NCBI RefSeq assembly: GCF_028622835.1
Contig: NZ_CP117677.1
Location: 2,342,820 to 2,406,819, forward strand
Length of the DNA stretch: 64,000 nucleotides
DNA from: Caloramator sp. mosi_1
GTDB lineage: Bacteria > Bacillota > Clostridia > Clostridiales > Caloramatoraceae
Direction of reading: 5' to 3'
The translations under genes and the position numbers were made by a program. Every line of letters starts with the position of its first letter. Positions within the stretch are counted from its first letter, which is position 1. A model generated the notes under the pieces. It worked only from the letters and a program-made list of their open reading frames with translations, did not search any database and was not told the origin of the DNA. Positions 54,621 to 64,000 of the stretch are shown here, one piece after another.

Positions 54621-55330
54621 TTAATTTTCAACAACAGTACCTATGCTTTCTCCAAGTACTGCCCTTTTATATTCCCTGGTTCATCAAGTGCAAATACTAT
54701 AATCGGAATATTATTGTCCTTACATAGTGATGTTGCAGTTGAATCCATTACCTTTAAATCTCTTTCTAATACCTGCATAAAAGTTAATTTATCAAACTTT
54801 TTAGCATCCTTATTTTTATTTGGATCAGAATCATATACCCCATCAACCTTTTTAGCAAGTAATATAGCCTCTGCTTCTATCTCTGCAGCTCTTAGTGCTG
54901 CTGCTGTATCAGTTGAAAAGTATGGATTACCAGTTCCTGCTGCAAATATAACAACTCTTCCTTTTTCAAGGTGTCTTACTGCTCTTCTTCTTACAAATGG
55001 TTCTGCTATTTCCCTCATTTCTATTGCAGTTTGAACTCTTGTTTTAACTCCAATAGATTCTAGTGAATCCTGAAGAGCCATCGCATTAATACAAGTTGCT
55101 AACATTCCCATATAGTCGGCAGTTGTTCTATCCATATCTATTCCATTTCTACCTCTCCATATATTTCCTCCACCGACAACACAGCCAACTTCAACACCCA
55201 TATCAACAATATCTTTAATCTCTTCAGAGATTCTCTTAATAACTTCAAAATCAAAGCCATAGCCCTTTTCACCAGCTAATGCTTCACCACTTAATTTTAT
55301 CATAACTCTTTTATATTTTGGAGCTGTCAT
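54621..55330 (-). CDS. pyrH: UMP kinase
   Basis: PyrH phosphorylates UMP to UDP; the bacterial hexameric form is related to aspartokinases. Motifs: [75 protein letters not shown] and [15 protein letters not shown] break near 54665 changes the tail; corrected it reads [14 protein letters not shown]. Length is 236 aa. Confidence 0.95.
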
Positions 55331-55383
55331 ATTTATACCTCCAACTTAATATATTCTATTAAAACTTAAAATATCCTTCTTAA

Positions 55384-55411
55384 AAAAGAGAACACAGGTG
55401 TGTTCTCTTTT
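55384..55411 (-). terminator. Terminator of rpsB-tsf
   Basis: Stem AAAAGAGAACACA (55384-55396) / TGTGTTCTCTTTT (55399-55411), directly after tsf. Confidence 0.8.
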
Positions 55412-55415
55412 AAAA

Positions 55416-56333
55416 TTACGCCCTTGTTTGCTTCATAACTTCTTCAGCAAAGTTTTCTTCTTTCTTTTCTATTCCTTCACCCTTTTCAAATCTTACGAAC
55501 TTCTTAACTGTAAGTTCTGCATTTGCTTCTTTTGACTTTTCTTCAACAAACTTTCTTATAGTCTTATCTTGATCTCTTATCCATAGTTGCTCTATTAAAC
55601 ATACTTCTTTAAAGTATTTTTGTAATCTACCTTCAACCATCTTTTCAACAACTTTTTCTGGTTTTCCTTCATTTAGTGCTTGTTGTCTGTAGATTTCTCT
55701 TTCTTTTTCAATAACTTCTTGTGGTACATCTTCCTTAACAAGATATAGTGGATTTGCTGCAGCAATTTGTAGAGCAAGTTCCTTAGCTACTTCCTTAGCT
55801 ACTTCATTTGTTGCTCCTTCAACTTGAACCATAACAGCTATTCTTCCACCACCGTGGATGTAGTCCATAATAACACCATTTTCAACATTGAATCTTTCAA
55901 ATCTTCTAAATGTCATATTTTCTCCAAGTTTAGCTATTAAAGCAGTTATAGCTTCCTTAACAGTCATATTTTCATCTGCTATGTACTTTTCTTCTAATAT
56001 TTCTTCAACTGTATTAGCCGTTGAATAAGCTGCTTGCTTAGCAAGATTCTTAGCAAGGTTTACAAAATCTTCATTCTTACCAACGAAGTCTGTTTCGCAG
56101 TTAACTTCAACAACTGCACCTACCTTACCATCTTCTGTTATATATGTTTCAACAACACCTTCAGCAGCAACTCTTCCTGCCTTCTTAGCAGCAGCTGCTA
56201 AACCCTTTTCTCTTAGGATTTCAATAGCCTTTTCCATATCTCCTTCTGCTTGAACAAGTGCCTTTTTACAATCCATCATTCCTGCACCAGTTCTTTCTCT
56301 TAATTCACTTACCATCTTAGCTGTAATTTGCAT
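55416..56333 (-). CDS. tsf: Elongation factor Ts
   Basis: EF-Ts is the nucleotide exchange factor of EF-Tu. The unbroken 305-aa product has the N-terminal UBA-like domain with the signature [16 protein letters not shown], then [20 protein letters not shown] and [20 protein letters not shown]. The C-terminal dimer domain and the tail complete it. AAGGAGG precedes the ATG at 56333. It follows rpsB after a hairpin that lacks a T-tract. Confidence 0.97.
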   Translation of the reverse strand: MQITAKMVSELRERTGAGMMDCKKALVQAEGDMEKAIEILREKGLAAAAKKAGRVAAEGVVETYITEDGKVGAVVEVNCETDFVGKNEDFVNLAKNLAKQAAYSTANTVEEILEEKYIADENMTVKEAITALIAKLGENMTFRRFERFNVENGVIMDYIHGGGRIAVMVQVEGATNEVAKEVAKELALQIAAANPLYLVKEDVPQEVIEKEREIYRQQALNEGKPEKVVEKMVEGRLQKYFKEVCLIEQLWIRDQDKTIRKFVEEKSKEANAELTVKKFVRFEKGEGIEKKEENFAEEVMKQTRA

Positions 56334-56357
56334 AACCGATTCCTCCTTAATGTTATT

Positions 56358-56394
56358 AAAGGTAAGGGTTAAGATACCCTTTACCCTTACCTTT
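56358..56394 (-). other. Hairpin between rpsB and tsf
   Basis: Perfect 12-bp stem AAAGGTAAGGGT (56358-56369) / ACCCTTACCTTT (56383-56394). No T-tract follows on the minus strand (AATAACATTAAGG), so it is probably an RNA processing or stabilising element and not a terminator. Confidence 0.6.
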
Positions 56395-56399
56395 TAATA

Positions 56400-57116
56400 T
56401 TATTCTGCTAATTGTTCACCTTGTCTTCCTTCAAGAACAGCATCTGCTATCTTTGATGCAATTAGCTTAACAGCTCTTATAGCATCATCATTACCTGGTA
56501 TTACATAATCAACATCATCTGGATCACAGTTAGTATCAACAATACCAACTACTGGAATACCAAGTATTCTTGCTTCTGCAACAGCGTTCTTTTCCTTTCT
56601 TGGGTCAACTACGAAAAGAACTATATTATCCTTATCAATCTTATTTAGCTTTGCTAATTCCTTAATTCCGCCAAGGTTCTTTTCTAATTTTTCCATTTCA
56701 TTCTTTAGCTTAATAACTTCCTTCTTTGGAAGAAGATCAAATGTACCATCTTCAGCCATCTTTTGAAGTTCATTTAATCTTGCTATTCTTGTCTTAATAG
56801 TTCTGAAGTTTGTAAGCATTCCACCTAGCCATCTTTCATTTACATAGTGCATATTACATCTGATGGCTTCTTCCTTAACTGAATCTTGTGCTTGCTTTTT
56901 AGTTCCTACGAAAAGAACTTCCTTTCCTTCAGCAGCTGCATTCTTTACGAATTCATAAGCTTCTTCTAACTTCTTTGCAGTCTTTTGAAGGTCGATAATA
57001 TAGATTCCATTTCTTTCTGTGAAGATGTACTGTGACATTTTAGGATTCCATCTTCTTGTTTGATGTCCAAAATGAACACCAGCTTCTAATAATTGCTTCA
57101 TTTGAATAACTGACAT
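56400..57116 (-). CDS. rpsB: 30S ribosomal protein S2
   Basis: The unbroken 238-aa product matches S2: [60 protein letters not shown] and [28 protein letters not shown] precedes the ATG. It has its own promoter (57222-57250) and a structured 100-base leader, both of which suggest feedback by S2. Confidence 0.97.
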   Translation of the reverse strand: MSVIQMKQLLEAGVHFGHQTRRWNPKMSQYIFTERNGIYIIDLQKTAKKLEEAYEFVKNAAAEGKEVLFVGTKKQAQDSVKEEAIRCNMHYVNERWLGGMLTNFRTIKTRIARLNELQKMAEDGTFDLLPKKEVIKLKNEMEKLEKNLGGIKELAKLNKIDKDNIVLFVVDPRKEKNAVAEARILGIPVVGIVDTNCDPDDVDYVIPGNDDAIRAVKLIASKIADAVLEGRQGEQLAE

Positions 57117-57142
57117 ATAGGCACCTCCTGGTTTTATTCCTC

Positions 57143-57202
57143 CACTCTACTCATTTTTTTAAAAGGCCTTTTCACAGGCACCCTTTTAAAAATTGTAGAG
57201 TG
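57143..57202 (-). promoter_or_regulatory. Structured leader of rpsB
   Basis: Outer stem CACTCTAC/GTAGAGTG (57143-57150 with 57195-57202) encloses an inner stem TTTTAAAAGG/CCTTTTAAAA (57057 series: 57157-57166 with 57182-57191) and a loop containing GGTGCCTGTGAAAAGGC on the RNA. The element ends about 26 bases before the start codon. In many bacteria rpsB leaders bind S2; this one is a candidate for such control. Confidence 0.5.
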
Positions 57203-57221
57203 TGTGTTTTTCACGATTGAT

Positions 57222-57250
57222 AGTATAACACATATTAGTAATATAATCAA
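57222..57250 (-). promoter_or_regulatory. rpsB promoter
   Basis: Minus strand: -35 TTGATT (57250-57245), 17-base spacer, -10 TATACT (57227-57222). Confidence 0.75.
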
Positions 57251-57300
57251 TAATTATTTTAACAAATAAAGAAAAATTTATTCATATTTTTTACAAAAGA

Positions 57301-57323
57301 AAGAAGCTAAAAATTAGCTTCTT
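57301..57323 (-). terminator. Terminator of codY
   Basis: Perfect 10-bp stem AAGAAGCTAA (57301-57310) / TTAGCTTCTT (57314-57323) overlapping the codY stop; the minus strand continues TCTTTTGTAAAAA. Confidence 0.65.
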
Positions 57324-58093
57324 AGCTTCTTTAATTCGTCAAGTAATTTGTCATTTAATATCTTTATGTGTGTACCCTTCATTCCAAGTGATCTTGATTC
57401 AATTACCCCAGCACTTTCAAACTTTCTTAGTGCATTTACTATTACAGATCTTGTAATACCTACTTTATCTGCAATCTTACTTGCAACAAGTAAACCTTCA
57501 TTTCCTTCAAGTTCATTGAATATATGTTCAACTGCTTCTAATTCAGAATATGAAAGCGTTCCAATTGCAAGTTGAACAACTGCCTTCTTTCTTGCTTCTT
57601 CTTCTATTTCATCTTGTTTTGATCTTATTATTTCCATACCTACAATAGCTGCACTATACTCAGCTAATACTAAATCCTCATCTGTAAATTCTTCTCCAAA
57701 TCTTGCTATTAGTAATGTTGCAAGTCTTTCTCTATTACCTATAATAGGTACTATTGTTGTAATTTTATCTGCAAATAGACAATTAACATCATTTTCAAAA
57801 ACACAAACACCCTTTGACTTTATGTTTGGTCTTGTTTCTGATATTTGCATTAGGCTATTATTGTAGTCTTCAGGGAATTTTTGCTCTCTAATAACTATGT
57901 TCTTAACAATATCACATTCAAATTCATCTCTTAATTGATATCCTAATATTTTACCCTTTCTGCTTACAACATAAACATTGCAATTCATTACCTCACTTAA
58001 AGTCTTGCAAATATCTCCAAATACTACTGGTTCAGTTGCTGATTTTTGTAAAATTTTATTTAACATTCTTGTCTTTTCTAGTAAGCTGTACAT
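57314..58093 (-). CDS. codY: GTP-sensing global regulator CodY
   Basis: CodY senses GTP and branched-chain amino acids and represses adaptive genes in rich conditions. The unbroken 259-aa product has the N-terminal GAF domain ([20 protein letters not shown] to [16 protein letters not shown]) and the C-terminal winged helix with [20 protein letters not shown] and [16 protein letters not shown] use the ATG at 58093, seven bases after AGGAG. It follows hslU by 14 bases, in the hslV-hslU-codY order common in Firmicutes. Confidence 0.96.
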   Translation of the reverse strand: MYSLLEKTRMLNKILQKSATEPVVFGDICKTLSEVMNCNVYVVSRKGKILGYQLRDEFECDIVKNIVIREQKFPEDYNNSLMQISETRPNIKSKGVCVFENDVNCLFADKITTIVPIIGNRERLATLLIARFGEEFTDEDLVLAEYSAAIVGMEIIRSKQDEIEEEARKKAVVQLAIGTLSYSELEAVEHIFNELEGNEGLLVASKIADKVGITRSVIVNALRKFESAGVIESRSLGMKGTHIKILNDKLLDELKKLRS

Positions 58094-58107
58094 AATCATT
58101 CTCCTTT

Positions 58108-59497
58108 CTAAATAATATAATTTTTTTCTGATGTATCTTTAACAAATTCTGTAGTTCTCTGCTTTACATATTCTCTATTTACAGTAACAATTTTTGTTCA
58201 ATATCAGGTGCTTCAAAGGAGACATCTAAAAGCACTTTTTCAATAACAGTATGAAGTCTTCTTGCACCAATGTTTTCATTTGTTTTATTCATCTTGTATG
58301 AAACTTCAGCAATTTCTTCAATTCCATCTTCAGTAAATACTAATTCAATTCCTTCAACCTTTAGCAATTCTTTATACTGTTTAATCAAAGCATTTTTAGG
58401 TTCCATTAATATCTTTACAAAATCCTCTTTAGTTAAATCATTTAATTTAACCCTAACTGGGAATCGTCCTTGAAGTTCTGGTATTAAATCTGATACCTTT
58501 GATACGTGGAAAGCACCAGCAGCTATGAATAATATATGATCCGTTTTAACAGGACCATATTTTGTATTAACTGTGCTTCCTTCTACAATAGGTAATATAT
58601 CCCTTTGAACACCTTCTCTTGAAACGTCAGGACCATTTTTATTATTTTTCCCAGCTATCTTATCTATTTCATCTATAAATACAATTCCATCTTCTTCAGC
58701 TCTTTTAACTGCAAGCTTATTTATTTCCTCTAAATCTAATAATTTGTTTGCTTCTTCATTTTTAAAAATATTTAGTGCATCCTTTACCTTTACCTTCTTA
58801 GTCTTTTTCTTCTTAGGAAGAATACCTCCTAATATATCATCAAAATTTATATTTAAATCACTTATATTCCCTCCGGCAATAACCTCAAAGGGTAAAGATG
58901 AACTATCCTCAACCTCAATCTCTATCTCCATATTATCAAGTAGTCCCATCTCAAGTTGATGAATTATCTGTTGACGTTTTAAATTTATATCTTCTTCATT
59001 TTCATATTGACTAATATTTTTATTATCATTTTGAAATCCAAAGATATAATCAAAAGGATTCTTGTTTGCTTTTTTATTTGGAAGGGGTGCTATTACATCA
59101 ACCACCCTCATTTTAGCCATTTCATAAGCCTTTTCTTGAACTTCCTTAATTTTTTCTTCTTTAACAAGCCTAATTGAATTTTCTACCAAGTCTCTTATAA
59201 TTGAATCTACATCTCTACCTACATAGCCAACTTCAGTGAATTTTGTTGCCTCAACCTTGACAAAGGGGCATTAACTAATTTTGCCAGTCTTCTTGCTATT
59301 TCTGTTTTACCTACACCAGTTGGCCCTATCATTAAAATATTCTTTGGAATAATATCTTCCTTTATTTCATCTGCTGCCATTCTTCTTCTATATCTATTTC
59401 TTAAGGCAACAGCAACCATCTTTTTAGCCTCATCCTGACCAATTATATACTTATTAAGTTCTTGAACTATCTTTTTGGAGTTAATTGTTCCATTCAT
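58108..59497 (-). CDS. hslU: HslU ATPase of the HslUV protease
   Basis: A AAA+ unfoldase for HslV. Order: [20 protein letters not shown], Walker [19 protein letters not shown], the I domain (charged, about residues 110-230) and Walker [14 protein letters not shown]. Sensor and C-terminal parts follow ([29 protein letters not shown]). Frame breaks are near 59263 and 58195. The second correction extends the end to [12 protein letters not shown] instead of an early stop. Length is 463 aa. Confidence 0.95.
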
Positions 59498-59508
59498 ATC
59501 CCACCAAT

Positions 59509-60039
59509 TTAAAGCTCCAATACGTTGATATTGTTATTTGTATATACACATATCTCTGAAGCAATTTCTAATGATTTAAAGGCTATTTCCTTTGGGGTCA
59601 GATCAGTATTTTGTTTTAAAGCTCTTGCAGCTGCTAAAGCATACATTCCTCCTGAACCAATTGCGGCAATACCATCATCAGGTTCAATAACTTCTCCTCC
59701 ACCAGATATGATGAGAAGCGTTTCTTTATCTGCAGCTATCATCAAAGCTTCAAGCTTTCTAAGTGCCTTATCACTTCTCCAGAAATTTGCAAGCTCTACA
59801 GCAGCCTTCCTTAAATTTCCATTATATTCGGTGAGTTTATCTTCAAATTTTTCAGCAAGAGTAAAAGCATCTGCTACTGAACCTGCAAAACCAATTAGAA
59901 CTTTGTCATTATATATCTTGCGTATTTTATTTGCAGATGATTTGATGATAGTATTTTCTCCAAAAGTTACTTGTCCATCACCTGCAATTGCTACCATATT
60001 TACATCCTTAACAGCAACTATTGTCGTTGCTCTAAACAT
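59509..60039 (-). CDS. hslV: HslV protease subunit
   Basis: A proteasome-like threonine protease. The unbroken 176-aa product begins [20 protein letters not shown]; removal of the first residues would expose the catalytic Thr of TTIVAVK. Other motifs are [38 protein letters not shown] and [16 protein letters not shown] start at 60039 with GGGGG seven bases upstream. The gene leads the hslV-hslU-codY operon, behind a good promoter. Confidence 0.95.
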   Translation of the reverse strand: MFRATTIVAVKDVNMVAIAGDGQVTFGENTIIKSSANKIRKIYNDKVLIGFAGSVADAFTLAEKFEDKLTEYNGNLRKAAVELANFWRSDKALRKLEALMIAADKETLLIISGGGEVIEPDDGIAAIGSGGMYALAAARALKQNTDLTPKEIAFKSLEIASEICVYTNNNINVLEL

Positions 60040-60115
60040 ATTTATAACCCCCAATGTTATTTATAAAATCATTTTTTAAAATTTTTTGAATTGTTTATTT
60101 CCCATCAGCAATATA

Positions 60116-60144
60116 ACTATAACATAATGCAAACGATATTGCAA
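60116..60144 (-). promoter_or_regulatory. Promoter of the hslV-hslU-codY operon
   Basis: Minus strand: -35 TTGCAA (60144-60139), 17-base spacer, -10 TATAGT (60121-60116), about 80 bases before hslV. Confidence 0.7.
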
Positions 60145-60239
60145 CATTTTTTTATTTTTTTCGACATATTTTTTAATTTAAACAATAAGATTTGTACAAT
60201 TTTTCTGATTTTATTATTTGCAGTTTTTATTTATACATA

Positions 60240-62259
60240 CTAACTTTTTTCTCCCCTGACATTCTTTTCATAAAGTGTCTCGCCGCATTTGGGGCATTTT
60301 TCATTAGTAGGTTTATCCCAACTTACATAATTACATTTTGGAAAATTACTGCATCCATAAAATGTTTTACCCTTTTACTTCTTCTCACAACAACCTTTGA
60401 ACCGCATAATGGACAATTAACATCAAGCTCATCTAATATAGGTTTTGTATTTTTACACTCAGGATATCCTGGGCAGGCCAAGAACTTACCATATTTACTC
60501 TTTTTATAACCATATTCCTACCGCATTTTTCACATTTAATATCTGTTACTTCAACCTTTTCTTCTATCGATACCTTTTCTATTGTATGTTCAGCTAACTC
60601 AATTTGTTTCTTTAATGGCTTAAAGAAGGAATCTACAACTTCAACCCAATTTTCTTGTCCTTCTTCTATCTCATCCAGCTTTTTTCCATTTCTGCAGTAA
60701 ATTCGACATCCACTATATCCCTAAAGTTTTCATTTAAAAGTTCTGTTACAATTATACCTAATTCTGTAGGTATAAAATATTTCTTTTCCTTTTCAACATA
60801 TCCACGCTCAAGTATTGTACTTATTATAGGTGCATATGTACTTGGTCTTCCAATCCCCTTCTCCTCTAATACTTTTACTAATGTAGCTTCTGTATATCTT
60901 GCTGGTGGCTGAGTAAAATGTTGTTTACTGTCTAAATTTATTAATGTCAATACATCATCAATATTTATTTCTGGTAATTTTGCTTCTTTTTCATCTTCCT
61001 CTTGTTGATATACAGATAAATATCCATTGAATTTTAAAATACTTCCAGATGCTTTAAATATGTAATCACCTGCTAAAATATCAACAGATGTAGTATCATA
61101 TACTGCTTCAGACATCTGACTTGCAATAAATCTATTCCAAATAAGATTATAAAGTTTATATTGATCATTGGTTAAAGAATCCTTAATATGTTCAGGATGT
61201 CTGTTAACTGAGGTTGGTCTTATTGCTTCGTGTGCATCCTGAATATTTCCCTTTGTTTTATAGCTTTTTGTTGTATGAGGTGCGTATTCTTTTCCAAAAT
61301 TATTAATTATGTATTCCTTTGCCTCCTTTTGTGCTTCCTCTGAAATTCTTACAGAATCAGTTCTCATATAGGTAATTAACCCCACTGTTCCTTCACCTTT
61401 TATATCTATACCTTCATACAATTGCTGTGCTATTGACATAGTCTTTTTGTAGTAAAATTTAACTTTTTAAAGGCCTCTTGTTGTAAAGAACTTGTTGTAA
61501 AGGGTGGAAGTGGGCTCTTTTTCTTTTCTTGTTTTTTAACATTTATAACTTTGTATTCTACATCTTTTAAGTTGTTTAATATTTGATCTACTTGTTCTTT
61601 ATTTTTAAGTTCTAATTTTTCGTTATCTTTTCCATAAAATTTAGCTTCAAATTGCTTATTTTTATTTTTTAATTTTGCAGTTATAGACCAATATTCTTCA
61701 GGTACAAAATTATTTATTTCCAGTTCTCTTTCACATATAAGCTTTACTGCTACTGATTGAACCCTACCAGCTGATAGTCCCCATTTAACTTTCTTCCATA
61801 AAATCGGACTTATTTCATAACCAACTAATCTATCTAAAACTCTTCTTGCCTGTTGTGCATTCACTAAATTCATATTTATTTTACGCGGACTTTTTATAGC
61901 CTCATTTAGAGCCTTCTTTGTAATTTCGTGAAATTCAATTCTGCACTCTTCGTTAAAATTAAGGCCCAGAATGGTAGCAAGGTGCCAAGATATAGCCTCT
62001 CCTTCCCTATCTGGGTCTGTTGCAAGATAAACTTTTTGACATTTTTTAGCTTCCTTTTTAATTCGTCAATAAGCTTACCTTTACCTCTAATGGTTATATA
62101 CTTAGGTTCATAATTATTCTCTATATCAACACCTAATTGACTTTTAGGTAAATCCCTTACATGTCCCATAGAAGCAGCTATTTTATATCCTTTTCCTAAA
62201 AATTTGCCTATAGTTTTTGCCTTTGCTGGTGACTCAACTATTACAAGAGATTGAGCCAT
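60240..62259 (-). CDS. topA: DNA topoisomerase I
   Basis: A type IA enzyme that relaxes negative supercoils. The Toprim domain starts [20 protein letters not shown] and includes [17 protein letters not shown] (broken near 62035). The active Tyr is in [14 protein letters not shown]. The C-terminus holds three zinc-ribbon repeats (CEKCGRNMV...CPGYPEC, CPLCG...CSNFPKC and CPKCG). Frame breaks near 62035, 61905, 61450, 60675, 60510 and 60375 fall in homopolymers. Corrected length is about 675 aa. It lies in the dprA-topA-(xerC)-hslVU-codY order; no xerC stands here. Confidence 0.95.
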
Positions 62260-62326
62260 TTTAACACCTCCAGTAACTATTTAACAATAACTGTATTATA
62301 ACAGAAAATTTTATAAAATCAAGATT

Positions 62327-63380
62327 TTATGATAACATAATTCCCCCGTAAAGTCTTTTTATTATTCCTTTGCATTCAAGTATAGTTAATTTTGATAACA
62401 AAAACTTGTTTCACAATTACACTTTAGCTTTATTTGTTCAAAGGTCAAGCTACCTTCATTAATGCATCTAATAATATTCTGTTCAAACTCATCTAATTCT
62501 ATATTATATTTTGATATACTACTTCTTATACCTAATTCTTCAAGTATATCCTCAATTGAATCTACTAATTTTGCCCCATCCTTAATAAGCTTATTGCATC
62601 CCTTACTTTGCTCTCTATAAATGTCTCCAGGCACTGCATAAACATCTTTACCCTGCTCTAATGCACAATTAACTGTTATCATAGAACCACTATTTATGCC
62701 TGCTTCAACCACCAAAACAGCCTTAGATAACCCACTTATAATTCGATTCCTTTCAGGAAAATTAAAACTATAGGGCTTCATATCAGGCAGATATTCCGTG
62801 ATAACACAACCGTTGTCAATTATTTTATTCATCAACTTTATATTTTCCTTGGGATATATATTATTAAATCCTGAACCTAAAACAGCAACTGTAAAACCAT
62901 TAGCATCTAACGCACCCTTATGGGCTTCTGTATCAATCCCACGAGCCATACCACTTACTATTCCTAAATTATACTTTGATAATTCTAAGCTAAGTTTATA
63001 TGCTACAGTTTTTCCGTAATTAGTTGCCCTTCTTGAGCCAACAATAGCTAAAAGATATTCTGGTAACATAATATTTCCTATGTAAAATAAACCTATAGGT
63101 GCATCATCTATTAACTTTAAAGTTGCTGGATATGTTTCATCTGTAATAAAAGTAAATTTTATATTTTTCTTATCCATTTGTTTTAATATCTCTCTACTTT
63201 GTTGTAGGTTCCTATTGTTTATTATATATTCAGACGTGATAATATCTATACCCATACTAACTAATTCATTTAAATTTATGTTAAATAGCTTTTCTGGAGT
63301 AATATTTAAATTAATAATTTCTCTTTTAATCTTCTGTTAATTTTTAGCATAAAAAACCATAATTTATATTCTAAACTCAT
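62327..63380 (-). CDS. dprA: DNA-processing protein DprA/Smf
   Basis: DprA loads RecA on incoming single-stranded DNA in natural transformation; it is also kept by many species not known to be competent. The Rossmann-like core shows LAIVGSRRATNYGK, IVSGMARGIDTEAHKGAL, AVLGSGFNNIYPKEN, PERNRIISGLS and EAGINSGSMITVNCALEQGK. A C-terminal winged helix follows. Frame breaks are near 63338 and 62403; corrected length is 351 aa. AGGTGAT precedes the ATG at 63380, which lies ten bases after the ComM-like gene. Confidence 0.92.
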
Positions 63381-63389
63381 AAACATCAC

Positions 63390-64000
63390 CTATCTCAACA
63401 ATGTACCATCTAACTTTCTATATTGCAGTGCCTCAGCAATATGGTTTGCTTTTATATCTTCACTTTCTTCTAAATCTGCTATTGTTCTTGATATCTTTAG
63501 TATTTTTGCATAGGACCTTGTTGTCATATTAAAGCTTTTATATGCATTTTCTAATAATTTCTCTGCTTCAATATCTAATCTACAATATTTTTTATATGCT
63601 TTGATTTCATACTTGAATTATACAAAATACCTTCATTTTTAAATCGTTTTGCCTGAATTTCTCTTGCCTTAATAACTTTTTTAATATTTCTATTGAAGCT
63701 ATTTCGTCCTTATTATTTTGTAATTCTTCAAATTTGACAGGTGAAAGTTCTATATGAATGTCTATTCTATCTAATATTGGACCTGATACTTTTGATAAAT
63801 AATTTTTATTTGCGATTCAGTACATTTACACTCTTTAATATCCGAACCATAATACCCACAAGGACAAGGATTCATTGCTGCAACAAGCATAAATTTTGCA
63901 GGAAACGTATATTTTGCCTTAACTCTTGAAATTGTAACTACTCCATCCTCAAGTGGTTGCCTTAACGCCTCAAGTGCCTCTCTTTTAAACTCAGTAAACT
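63390..64000 (-). CDS. ComM/YifB-like AAA+ ATPase, C-terminal part (start outside window)
   Basis: The magnesium-chelatase-like family: [32 protein letters not shown] with a Cys-rich segment (DIKECKCTE) and the arginine-finger region [12 protein letters not shown]. The C-terminal Mg-chelatase domain reads [20 protein letters not shown], then EALQYRKLD. Frame breaks are near 63800, 63690 and 63618. Such helicases extend branches in transformation (ComM). About 200 residues of an expected 500 are in the window. It precedes dprA directly, which supports a DNA-uptake-related role. Confidence 0.88.

Noticed and set aside
54489-55034. Long plus-strand open frame opposite frr and pyrH
   Set aside because: It lies wholly antisense to two well-supported genes, has no ribosome binding site, and its Ser/Phe/Ala-rich product is the usual mirror of coding sequence.
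59525-60079. Long plus-strand open frame opposite hslV
   Set aside because: Antisense to an intact, conserved gene; the composition is a codon mirror and the frame starts at no ribosome binding site.
1-64000. CRISPR array, tRNA or rRNA genes
   Set aside because: No regularly spaced direct repeats, no cloverleaf with a TTCRANY-type arm and no rRNA-like sequence were found on either strand.

Overview
The window is about 70% A+T and carries the conserved housekeeping cluster of a spore-forming Clostridia-type Firmicute. The evidence is spoVS, ymxH/ylmC and ytvI homologues, a gram-positive PolC, CodY together with HslUV, LexA boxes of the CGAAC-N4-GTTYG kind, and strong AGGAGG ribosome binding sites. 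I cannot name a genus. I see no tRNA, rRNA or CRISPR array, and no gene-free stretch longer than 300 bases outside the insertion sequences.

Layout. (1) 1-7054, plus strand: mutS (5' end outside the window), mutL, miaA, hfq and a methionine gamma-lyase-like PLP enzyme. (2) 7080-8485: lexA faces a divergent yneA-like LysM gene across an intergenic region with three SOS boxes, followed by a small Cys-rich acidic protein gene. (3) 8474-12498, minus strand: tyrosine recombinase, a tiny membrane ORF, proC, purB, spoVS. (4) 12582-14056: an ISL3-type element with a perfect 8-bp target duplication. (5) 14120-20870, minus: rny, a Rad50/SbcC-like ATPase split over three reading frames, its Mre11/SbcD-like nuclease, recX and an SOS-controlled recA. 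(6) 21049-27662, minus: pgsA, rimO, ftsK, a TepA/ClpP-like protease, aspartokinase, ymxH. (7) 27693-29444: a DDE insertion sequence. (8) 29470-41200, minus: dut, M16 peptidase, pnp, rpsO, ribF, truB, nrnA, rbfA, infB, ylxQ, ylxR, nusA, rimP. (9) 41226-42976: second, nearly identical copy of that insertion sequence. (10) 43112-64000, minus: polC, a glycosyltransferase, ispG, rseP, dxr, ytvI, cdsA, uppS, a small ORF, frr, pyrH, tsf, rpsB, codY, hslU, hslV, topA, dprA and the C-terminal part of a ComM-like ATPase.

The genes cover DNA repair and SOS (mutSL, lexA, recA, recX, sbcD/C-like, yneA), RNA decay and translation (rny, pnp, nusA, infB, rbfA, rimP, rpsB, tsf, frr, rpsO, rimO, miaA, truB), the lipid and isoprenoid route (dxr, ispG, uppS, cdsA, pgsA), and protein quality control (hslUV, rseP, tepA, M16).

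Data quality. Most genes, including essential ones (recA, polC, pnp, infB), are interrupted by single-base frameshifts, nearly all in A/T homopolymers, while the code on both sides stays perfect. I read these as base-calling deletions, annotate the genes as whole CDS, and give the approximate break points. The most interesting locus is the split Rad50/SbcC-like ATPase: there the gene boundaries carry their own ribosome binding sites and so look genuine.
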